Shown one piece after another: positions 1 through 5,033 of a DNA stretch of 5,211 nucleotides. The notes beneath the pieces are model-generated. The model was not told the DNA's origin, searched no databases, and worked only from the letters and a program-made list of their open reading frames with translations. How positions within the stretch are numbered: the stretch's first letter is position 1; every line of letters begins with the position of its first letter. The stretch is from the NCBI GenBank assembly GCA_027310325.1, contig DAIDBB010000248.1, forward strand, positions 1 through 5,211, given 5' to 3'. This DNA is from a bacterium. GTDB lineage: Bacteria; Desulfobacterota; GWC2-55-46. Both the position numbers and the translations under genes were made by a program.

Positions 1-778
1 TCATGCCGACAAAAGGCTGCAGGCCCATGAACGTGTGCGAAAGGACCGACGCGGCTATCGTAACGGCCCCGAGGAGCACTACCGCCATGGCCCCCGGCTT
101 CATCCTTACCGCTTCGGCCTCGCCCTCCGGCCTTCCGGACGGCACGATCAGGAAAAGGAGGGTGGCCGGCACGAGCCAGTTTATCAGCGAAGGCACGACG
201 AGGGCGAGGAACTGGAGCATCCCGGCCTTGCCCGCGGACCAGACCATTAGCGTGGTTATGTCGCCGAACGGCGACCATACGCCGCCTGCGTTTGCCGCTA
301 CCACTATGCTTATGAAAGACGGGAGCAGAAAGCGCCTTTCACCGCTCACCGAGTTTACGACGGCCGCCATCAGGAGCGCGCTCGGCAGCGTCGTAGCAAC
401 CGGCGCAAGCATGAAGGTGATCGCGCCCGTTGCCCAGAAAAGGGCGCGAAGCGAAAACCGCTTCCTTATTAGCCAGGACTTGAGCGCGTCGAAGACGAGC
501 CTTTCCTGCAACGTATTTACGTATATCATGGCCGCGAGCACAAAAAAGAATATCTCGCCTATCTCGCCCGAAAGCCGCATTACCTCATCTGAAATGCTCG
601 CCCCCCCGTGCAGCGCCTCGTAAAGGCCTATGAACATCCACATGAGAGACCCCGCAAGTATGACGGGCTTCGATTTCCTTAGGTTAAGCCTCTCCTCGAA
701 GACAACGAGCACGTACGAGACGGCAAAGGCCGCAAAACTCAGATACCCTGCCCAGGTATACGCCAATATCGGGTTCAT
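1..778 (-). CDS. nhaD: NhaD-family Na+/H+ antiporter, N-terminal 259 residues (truncated by window edge)
   Basis: An inner-membrane sodium/proton antiporter of the NhaD family (ion transporter superfamily), expected to extrude Na+ or Li+ in exchange for protons. The minus strand reads open from the ATG at 778-776 to the window edge. Several hydrophobic segments are visible (about residues 8-27, 38-53, 72-88, 113-143, 151-163, 187-213 and 229-246). The family signature ANAGGVWSPFGDITTLMVW lies at 162-180; N163, D173, T175 and T176 match the spacing of polar residues known to matter in Vibrio cholerae NhaD. YVNTLQERLVFDALKSWL (86-103) is also typical. The start is supported by GGAGG at 787-783, four bases upstream. 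Oddity: the segment that usually reads ADN reads ATT (128-130). The gene is divergent from the sigma-factor operon. Family assignment is confident; transport activity is inferred. Confidence 0.93.
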   Translation of the reverse strand, partial: MNPILAYTWAGYLSFAAFAVSYVLVVFEERLNLRKSKPVILAGSLMWMFIGLYEALHGGASISDEVMRLSGEIGEIFFFVLAAMIYVNTLQERLVFDALKSWLIRKRFSLRALFWATGAITFMLAPVATTLPSALLMAAVVNSVSGERRFLLPSFISIVVAANAGGVWSPFGDITTLMVWSAGKAGMLQFLALVVPSLINWLVPATLLFLIVPSGRPEGEAEAVRMKPGAMAVVLLGAVTIAASVLSHTFMGLQPFVGM

Positions 779-792
779 AAAACCTCCAAAAC

Positions 793-832
793 AAAAAAAG
801 GCCAATAAGAACGCTTTGGTTCCCTATTAGCC
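793..832 (-). terminator. intrinsic terminator in the nhaD leader (probable attenuator)
   Basis: On the minus strand, the arm 832-819 pairs with 812-800 to give a 13-bp stem with one bulged G and two G-U wobbles. The loop is CAAAGC (818-813), and seven U follow (799-793). This is a complete rho-independent terminator only in the minus direction. It ends five bases before the nhaD Shine-Dalgarno sequence (787-783), and no minus-strand gene lies upstream within the window for it to terminate. It is therefore best read as a conditional terminator controlling nhaD. Confidence 0.7.
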
Positions 833-838
833 TACTTT

Positions 839-900
839 CCCTTCCGAGAACCTTGAGAGAAGCTTTTTACAAAAAGGTTCTCTCAAGGTTCCCGAAAAGG
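839..900 (-). promoter_or_regulatory. long hairpin in the nhaD leader
   Basis: In the minus-strand transcript, bases 900-878 pair with 839-861 as an unbroken 23-bp helix with three G-U wobbles (892/847, 895/844, 898/841). A C-C mismatch (877/862) follows, then six more pairs (876-871 with 863-868) closing a tiny loop. The inner 14 bp (848-861 with 878-891) are perfect on either strand. The outer part pairs fully only in the minus-strand RNA, because the wobbles become A-C mismatches on the plus strand. It sits between the predicted nhaD transcription start and the attenuator-like terminator. Part of it recurs near 5034. Confidence 0.6.
869..886. repeat. 18-nt repeat, copy 1 (inside the nhaD leader hairpin)
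   Basis: The 18 bases ACAAAAAGGTTCTCTCAA here recur exactly and in the same orientation at 5034-5051. In this copy they form the loop side and 3' arm (plus-strand sense) of the long hairpin at 839-900, so the palindromic partner is present. Two identical 18-mers in intergenic DNA of a 5-kb window suggest a dispersed palindromic element. Confidence 0.6.
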
Positions 901-927
901 CGCGTCAGTCCGCCTGAATTTTGAATG

Positions 928-956
928 ATTGTATCCTGCAATCGGCCCCAGGTCAA
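928..956 (-). promoter_or_regulatory. sigma-70-type promoter for nhaD
   Basis: Reading the minus strand, TTGACC (956-951) and TACAAT (933-928) are separated by exactly 17 bases. Each hexamer differs from consensus at one position. Transcription would start near 921, giving a leader of about 143 nt before the nhaD start codon. No other minus-strand gene lies between this site and nhaD. The match is read directly from the sequence; activity is inferred. Confidence 0.65.
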
Positions 957-1029
957 GGCCCGCGGCGGTCTTATCCGGCCTATGGTTACGCATCCCTGCC
1001 CGGCTTTCCTGTCAAGCCGCAAATAAAAT

Positions 1030-1054
1030 GGAACAAAAAAGCGGCGCAGTCCGT
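1030..1054 (+). promoter_or_regulatory. ECF-type promoter of the sigma-factor operon (autoregulatory)
   Basis: GGAAC (1030-1034), continuing as GGAACAAA, is followed after 17 bases by CGT (1052-1054) and then CTTATACGTA. This is the GGAAC/CGT architecture known for many ECF sigma factors. The same motif with identical spacing lies upstream of the Spy-like gene (2842-2866), which greatly strengthens both calls. The predicted transcription start is about 1060-1063, at or just before the ATG at 1064. Confidence 0.62.
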
Positions 1055-1063
1055 CTTATACGT

Positions 1064-1627
1064 ATGGACGTAAAAGCGGCAATGGACTTCCTTGAGCGTT
1101 TTAGAGAAGGCGACGCTTCCGCCTTCGAGGAGATAGTCCGCGCGCACCAGGACAGGATATATAACCTCTGCCGCTATATGCTCGGAAACGCCCGAGACGC
1201 GGAGGACGCGGCCCAGGACGTCTTCGTAAAGGCGTACAGGAGCCTAAGGGACTTCGAACCAGCGCCGTCCTTTTCCGCCTGGCTCTACAGGATAGCCGTA
1301 AACACCTGCATCGATTACAGGAGAAAGACCCCGTTTCTCTCTTTTTTAAGGTTCTCCGCCGACGGACAGGAGTTCTCGATCGAGCCGAGGTCGACCCTTC
1401 CGTCACCCGAGAGGTCCTATGAATCGAAGGCCCTCGGCACGGCCATAGAAAGGAGCCTCTCCCGCATCTCAGCCAGGCTTCGGACGGTAATAGTCTTAAA
1501 GGAGATCGAGGGGCTTTCGTACGAGGAGATCGCCGCTGTCCTCGGCATATCCGTGGGGACCGTTAAGTCGAGGATATCGCGGGCGCGGGACGAGCTAAAA
1601 AGGCTTTTAAAGGACTTTGAAAGATAA
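1064..1627 (+). CDS. ECF-family RNA polymerase sigma factor (RpoE-like)
   Basis: An extracytoplasmic-function sigma-70 factor of 187 residues that should direct RNA polymerase to GGAAC/CGT-type promoters. Sigma region 2 spans about 20-88 (GNARDAEDAAQDVFVKAYRSL at 41-61, then FSAWLYRIAVNTCIDYRR at 70-87). A linker of about 40 residues follows, then region 4 at about 131-180, with the helix-turn-helix YEEIAAVLGISVGTVKSRISRAR at 153-175. No start has a good Shine-Dalgarno sequence. The frame is open back to 929, but the ATG at 1028 overlaps the predicted -35 element, so 1064 or 1082 is preferred; 1064 leaves a normal N-terminus and a nearly leaderless mRNA. The anti-sigma gene follows after 25 bases. 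The metal-sensing role is inferred from neighbours. Confidence 0.9.
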   Translation: MDVKAAMDFLERFREGDASAFEEIVRAHQDRIYNLCRYMLGNARDAEDAAQDVFVKAYRSLRDFEPAPSFSAWLYRIAVNTCIDYRRKTPFLSFLRFSADGQEFSIEPRSTLPSPERSYESKALGTAIERSLSRISARLRTVIVLKEIEGLSYEEIAAVLGISVGTVKSRISRARDELKRLLKDFER

Positions 1628-1652
1628 ACGGGGCCCTTTTAAAGGAGACGCC

Positions 1653-2126
1653 ATGCTTAAGTGTATCGAATCGGAAAGACTCATAACGGACGCCTCTGAG
1701 TCCGGCTTCAGGTTCGTGGATTCGGAGCTATTCGAGCACCTGAAAACGTGCGAACGGTGCGCCGCCGAATTGAGGGGCCTTAAGAGGCTGCGCGCGGCAT
1801 TCGAGTCCGCTCCGAGATACAGGGCCCCTTGCCGGATGACGGAACGCGTCATGCGGCGCATATACTGCCAGGCCGACCCGCGCCCGGGCTCCATGCCTTT
1901 AAGTAACCTCGCGGCGGCCTTCGCGCTGGTCTTCACGCTCGGGGCCGGGGTCCTCTCAGGGACGTTCCTCGCCTCGAATGTCATGGCCGAGGCGGGACCT
2001 GCCCCGGCCCGGATCGACGGCTCCGGCGGAACACTCCTCGCTTACTCAGGCGGCGCGTCCGACCCGGCCCCGGATTTTATTACAGGCGATTACCTTACGG
2101 GAGCGGAGGACGGAAATGAAAGGTAG
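1653..2126 (+). CDS. zinc-finger (ZAS/zf-HC2) transmembrane anti-sigma factor
   Basis: A 157-residue membrane protein expected to hold the upstream sigma factor inactive at the inner membrane. The N-terminal domain has the ZAS metal ligands C4, H29, C33 and C36 (HLKTCERC, the HxxxCxxC motif). Two further cysteines, C60 and C72, lie in the linker ahead of the membrane. One hydrophobic span lies at about 84-106, followed by a periplasmic tail of about 50 residues rich in Gly, Ala and Pro. The ATG at 1653 is chosen over an in-frame ATG at 1617 because AAAGGAG (1641-1647) lies five bases upstream and 1617 lies inside the sigma gene. Its end overlaps the next gene by 11 bases, suggesting translational coupling. 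Release by the downstream periplasmic sensor is inferred from CnrY/CnrX-type systems. Confidence 0.88.
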   Translation: MLKCIESERLITDASESGFRFVDSELFEHLKTCERCAAELRGLKRLRAAFESAPRYRAPCRMTERVMRRIYCQADPRPGSMPLSNLAAAFALVFTLGAGVLSGTFLASNVMAEAGPAPARIDGSGGTLLAYSGGASDPAPDFITGDYLTGAEDGNER

Positions 2127-2586
2127 GCTGAAGCTCATCCTTATCCTGTCGCTTTCGCTTAACGTCTCGATGCTCTCGGCCGCGGGCTATTTTTTCTACC
2201 GACACCACGGGCACCGGCGGACTTATGAGAGGACATACGGGGGGGAAGAGATGCTCCTCGACAGAGTCTCTTTGAGGCCCGACCAGATAAAGGCGATCCG
2301 GGAAAGATCGCGCGGCTTCTACGCCATCATGGAAAGGAAAAGGAGCGAGATGATCGACCTCCGTCAGGTCCTCTTTTTCCTCCTTTTCACCGGGAACCCG
2401 GACCGGAGTAAGATAGACGGCATTATAGACGAGATAAACAGGGTCCAGAAGGAGACCCAGACGTTGGTAGCCGCCCACATGCTCGACGAAAAGGCGGTCA
2501 TGGACGACAAACAGCGCGAGAAGTTCTACGAGATGATAGAGGCGTCCCTTGAAAGGAAGAGGCCCCGCGGCAAGGTAGAAGACTGA
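2116..2586 (+). CDS. membrane-anchored periplasmic heavy-metal sensor (CnrX/Spy-like, Metal_resist family)
   Basis: A 156-residue protein with an N-terminal anchor (about 5-28) and a helical periplasmic domain. Family marks are two LTxxQ-like motifs, LRPDQ (53-57) and MDDKQREKF (129-137), and the conserved histidine ahead of the second motif (H121). Candidate metal ligands are H30, H31 and H33 just outside the membrane, plus H121, M122 and M129. The CnrX relatives sense Ni/Co and release an ECF sigma factor through a membrane anti-sigma factor. The position directly after sigma and anti-sigma genes argues for the same role here, but the ligand metal cannot be read from sequence. The start at 2116 has GGAGG at 2105-2109 and overlaps the anti-sigma 3' end. 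No terminator is evident immediately downstream. Confidence 0.82.
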   Translation: MKGRLKLILILSLSLNVSMLSAAGYFFYRHHGHRRTYERTYGGEEMLLDRVSLRPDQIKAIRERSRGFYAIMERKRSEMIDLRQVLFFLLFTGNPDRSKIDGIIDEINRVQKETQTLVAAHMLDEKAVMDDKQREKFYEMIEASLERKRPRGKVED

Positions 2587-2787
2587 CATCCATTTCTCCA
2601 CTATGTAGACGTCCGCCGGCTCGCCCGGATAAAGGTTTATGCTTTTCGGCCTCTCGAGCCTTAAGAGCGCCGGGAGCACCCTCACTTCGACCCTTTCAGT
2701 CCTCTGGTTCGAGAGCCCGGCCTCGGGCGACCATAGGGCTAACACCCTTACGAACTCCGGGGGGATGCGGACGTCGGTGAAAAGCAA
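2587..2787 (-). pseudogene. probable C-terminal remnant of an HlyD/RND-type membrane fusion protein
   Basis: The minus strand here reads 67 codons with the same codon preferences as the real genes. The product contains ALWSPEAG (17-24), then RTERVEVRVLP (29-39), then LYPGEPADVYI (52-62). This order resembles the C-terminal beta-barrel of efflux adaptor (membrane fusion) proteins, which typically read xxSPxA...RTxxVRVxL...LxPGMPADVxI. An in-frame stop lies close upstream at about 2806. Downstream the frame runs antisense into the sensor gene exactly where the plus-strand gene ends, so neither a natural start nor a natural end is visible. I read it as a fragment left by deletion or insertion. 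The family call rests on remembered consensus and is tentative. Apart from this and the promoter at 2842, I see nothing in 2587-2906. Confidence 0.4.
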
Positions 2788-2841
2788 TCTTCGATATCCC
2801 CTTCATGGTCCCGCCCGTAGAAAATCAGGCCGTAAATTCAC

Positions 2842-2866
2842 GGAACAAACCAGCCCGCCCGACCGT
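2842..2866 (+). promoter_or_regulatory. ECF-type promoter of the Spy-like gene
   Basis: GGAAC (2842-2846), again extended to GGAACAAA, is followed after 17 bases by CGT (2864-2866) and TTAATATGTA. It aligns gap-free with the promoter at 1030-1054, including seven of ten bases after CGT. A start near 2874 would leave a leader of about 32 nt with GGAGG positioned correctly for the ATG at 2907. Confidence 0.65.
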
Positions 2867-2906
2867 TTAATATGTAGATTTTAGTAGACCACAAACGGAG
2901 GCAGGT

Positions 2907-3380
2907 ATGAAAAGACCAAGGCTTAAGACGATTATCGCGGTATCGACGATGTTCATGGCTCTCGCCTCAGCGGGCGCGGTCAGGGCAGAGGGCGGGATGC
3001 AAGGAGGCCCTGACCGGGAGGAGCACGAGTGCAGGCTCAAGCATTCATGGAAGGAGACCCTTACAGACAGCCAAAAAACGCAACTCGAACGGCTTCACCT
3101 CGCCATGGAAAAGGACGTTAGCGTCCTCAAGGCCGAGCTCGGGGTAAAGAAGGCGGAGCTTAAGGCGCTGGCCTTGAAGGACAACCCCGACACGCAGGCC
3201 ATAAGCCGCAAGACCGACGAGATAATTGGGATAAAAAAAGAGCTCATGCAAAAAAGGATCGGCCACCTTATAGAGGTGCGTAAGGTCCTTACGCCGGAGC
3301 AGAGGGTCTCGTTCGACTCGGCCGTAATGAGCGGGCGCGAGGGGCATGGGCACAGGCACGGCGACTGGCACAGGGGTTAA
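2907..3380 (+). CDS. secreted Spy/CpxP-like periplasmic LTxxQ protein with His-rich tail
   Basis: A 157-residue periplasmic protein of the Spy/CpxP family, whose members act as ATP-independent chaperones or as metal/envelope-stress sensors. A Sec signal peptide covers 1-27 (basic MKRPRLK, hydrophobic core, VRA before E28). The mature part is strongly helical and charged, with the two family motifs LTDSQ (52-56) and LTPEQ (128-132) and H120 ahead of the second. The tail 147-155 (HGHRHGDWH) has four histidines, and there is a single cysteine, C42. The start is fixed by CGGAGG (2896-2901), five bases upstream. It has its own ECF-type promoter and a terminator at 3437-3476, so it is probably monocistronic. 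Unlike the upstream sensor it should be released from the membrane. Metal buffering through the His tail is inference. Confidence 0.85.
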   Translation: MKRPRLKTIIAVSTMFMALASAGAVRAEGGMQGGPDREEHECRLKHSWKETLTDSQKTQLERLHLAMEKDVSVLKAELGVKKAELKALALKDNPDTQAISRKTDEIIGIKKELMQKRIGHLIEVRKVLTPEQRVSFDSAVMSGREGHGHRHGDWHRG

Positions 3381-3413
3381 GTAACGGTTATCGCTTCCCG
3401 GCCTTCCAAAAAA

Positions 3414-3428
3414 GGAGGGCCGCCCTCC
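3414..3428 (+). repeat. short inverted repeat after the Spy-like gene
   Basis: GGAGGGC and GCCCTCC form a perfect 7-bp inverted repeat around one central base, between the stop codon at 3380 and the main terminator. It has no U-tract, so it may only be an mRNA 3'-end stabilising structure. Confidence 0.4.
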
Positions 3429-3436
3429 GGGGGGGA

Positions 3437-3476
3437 CGAAGGAACGGCCGAATCGGCCGTTCCTTCGCGGTTTTTT
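3437..3476 (+). terminator. intrinsic terminator of the Spy-like gene
   Basis: The arms 3437-3450 and 3454-3467 are perfectly complementary (14 bp, very GC-rich) around the loop AAT. After CGG comes a run of six T (3471-3476). This separates the metal/envelope-stress block from the glycosyltransferase gene. Confidence 0.88.
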
Positions 3477-3491
3477 GGGCTGGTAAAAAGT

Positions 3492-3520
3492 TTTTATGCG
3501 AGGTGGAATTATGGTATACT
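3492..3520 (+). promoter_or_regulatory. extended -10 promoter for the glycosyltransferase gene
   Basis: TATACT (3515-3520) is preceded by TGG (3512-3514), an extended -10 arrangement. The -35 region around 3492-3498 (TTTTATG) is a poor match, as is common for extended -10 promoters. Transcription would start near 3527, just after the terminator of the preceding gene. Confidence 0.5.
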
Positions 3521-3561
3521 TTTTAGGTTGTCCGGAGGCCCTTCAAAAGGGAAGGTAAGAC

Positions 3562-4911
3562 ATGTCTCAGGAAAAGCTCGAGTCGCTTGCCGGTTACGCC
3601 GGCCGGCCCAATTTCGACCTGTGGGATTACGCGATTAAAGTCTCCATCGTCCTTGGCCTCGTCATCATAGTTTACACGAGCCTTACCGGCCACGTATTCA
3701 CCCCCCTCTTTGCAGCCGCGGAAAGGCACAGGTGGGCCCGGCTCATAACGCTGCCGGGCTTCGTCTGGATGTCCATGGGCACAGTGCTCCTCGCTTTCCG
3801 CACCTTTCTCTGGTTCAGGTACAGGCCCTTCGAGCCCGCGGACTTCGCAAGCGCCCCGTCCCTTACGGTCATCATACCGGCGTACAACGAAGGAGAGATG
3901 GTGGGGAGCACGATCGATTCCGTCGCTTCAGCGCGCTACCCGGCCGATAGGCTCGAGATACTCGTCATAGACGACGGGAGCAGGGACGATACCTGGGCCC
4001 ATATCGAAAGAGCGGCCGGAAAGTACCCCCATCTCGTTACCGCCATCCGTTTTCCCGAAAACAGGGGCAAGCGGGCCGCGCTCGAAGCCGGTTTCCGCCA
4101 GGCGCGTGGCGCCATTGCCGTAACGATAGATTCCGATAGCGTCATCGATAGCTCAACGCTCCTTGCCGCCGCGGGCCCCTTCCGCGACCCCAAGGTAGGG
4201 GCGGTGGCGGGAAAGGTCCTCGTATATAACACAACCGATGGCCTCATACCGAGGATGCTTAACGTCCGCTACATACTCTCTTTCGATTTCCTGCGCGCGG
4301 CCCAGTCCACCTACGGCACCGTCTACTGCTGTCCGGGGGCGCTGGCCGCCTACCGCGTATCAGTCGTAAGGTCTGTCCTCGACGAGTGGATGAACCAGAA
4401 GTTCTGGGGCGTTGACTGTACGTACGGGGAGGACCGCTCGATGACGAACTACATCCTCGCCCTCGGTTTCGACACGGTCTATCAGAGGACCGCGGTTGTC
4501 CGCACGATCGTCCCGCGCACCTACGACAAGCTCTGCAGGATGTTTTTGCGCTGGGACAGGAGCCACGTGCGCGAGGAAATACGGTTTGCCGGGATAGTCT
4601 GGAAGCGGCCATTAAAGGCGCGCGTGATAGCCGCGTTCGACACCTTCGTTACAAACCTCCGCTATCCCATAAGCTACTTGAGCCTCGGGCTCCTTGTCTT
4701 CCTTACGGCCCATGAGCCCTCCGTGATGGTCCGGCTCCTTTTTGCCGTCGGGCTCATCTCTTTCCTTAACGTCCTGTATTACCTCCGTTGCGAACGGTCG
4801 TGGGACTTCCTTTACGGCGTCTTTTACAGCTACTTCTCGGTTTTCGCCCTCTTCTGGGTCTTCCCTTACGCCGTCCTGACCGTCCGCTCGCGGTCATGGA
4901 TGACAAGATAG
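3562..4911 (+). CDS. membrane glycosyltransferase family 2, hyaluronan synthase/NodC-like
   Basis: A 449-residue processive-type inner-membrane glycosyltransferase that would polymerise a sugar from a UDP-sugar on the cytoplasmic face; the sugar cannot be told from sequence. Two hydrophobic spans (about 25-41 and 64-85) precede the GT-A domain, which starts at LTVIIPAYNE (101-110). Catalytic landmarks: DDG at 137-139, DSDS at 190-193, the CCPGALAAYR acceptor-site motif at 256-265, GEDR at 289-292 and RW at 330-331. Three C-terminal spans follow (about 366-384, 388-408 and 416-440). In the usual QxxRW motif the glutamine is replaced by methionine (MFLRW, 327-331). The start has GGGAAGG (3549-3555) upstream. 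The gene stands alone, with no visible export or modification partner in the window. Family confident; product unknown. Confidence 0.9.
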   Translation: MSQEKLESLAGYAGRPNFDLWDYAIKVSIVLGLVIIVYTSLTGHVFTPLFAAAERHRWARLITLPGFVWMSMGTVLLAFRTFLWFRYRPFEPADFASAPSLTVIIPAYNEGEMVGSTIDSVASARYPADRLEILVIDDGSRDDTWAHIERAAGKYPHLVTAIRFPENRGKRAALEAGFRQARGAIAVTIDSDSVIDSSTLLAAAGPFRDPKVGAVAGKVLVYNTTDGLIPRMLNVRYILSFDFLRAAQSTYGTVYCCPGALAAYRVSVVRSVLDEWMNQKFWGVDCTYGEDRSMTNYILALGFDTVYQRTAVVRTIVPRTYDKLCRMFLRWDRSHVREEIRFAGIVWKRPLKARVIAAFDTFVTNLRYPISYLSLGLLVFLTAHEPSVMVRLLFAVGLISFLNVLYYLRCERSWDFLYGVFYSYFSVFALFWVFPYAVLTVRSRSWMTR

Positions 4912-4952
4912 CAGACGCTGAAAAACTCTTTTGGGGAAACTTGTCCGTGCGG

Positions 4953-5026
4953 ACGGCAATTTGTTCAGCGAACATTAAGCGAATAATGTGCTTTTTTGCA
5001 ATGAAAGGCCGCTAAACAATTGCCGT
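4953..5026. other. foldable three-way-junction element in convergent intergenic region
   Basis: An outer stem pairs 4953-4961 with 5018-5026 (9 bp, perfect). After one bulged base (4962) it continues through 4963-4970 with 5010-5017 (eight positions, one of them C-A on the plus strand or G-U on the minus strand). Inside it sit two hairpins: ACATTA/TAATGT (4972-4977 with 4984-4989) and a weaker one (4990-4995 with 5004-5009). The element lies between the convergent glycosyltransferase and the minus-strand gene. It could be a small RNA, an mRNA 3' structure or a palindromic mobile repeat. It does not look like a standard terminator, since no U-tract follows it. Confidence 0.4.
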
Positions 5027-5033
5027 GCGCAGC

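Noticed and set aside
3..830. Plus-strand open frames across the first 830 bases
   Set aside because: They are antisense to the nhaD reading, which has clear family motifs, membrane spans, a start codon and a ribosome binding site.
929..1063. N-terminal extension of the sigma factor from ATG 929 or 1028
   Set aside because: There is no Shine-Dalgarno sequence, the residues do not resemble an ECF N-terminus, and the stretch holds both the nhaD promoter and the sigma-operon promoter.
1617..1652. Anti-sigma factor start at ATG 1617
   Set aside because: It lies within the sigma gene without a ribosome binding site, whereas ATG 1653 has AAAGGAG at good spacing.
2095..2586. Continuation of the minus-strand adaptor-like frame through the sensor gene
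   Set aside because: This part is simply antisense to the well-supported sensor CDS; only 2587-2787 looks independently coding.
2639..2884. Plus-strand 81-codon frame between sensor and Spy-like gene
   Set aside because: It has no ribosome binding site and unnatural composition, it runs across the ECF promoter, and the minus-strand reading has better codon use.
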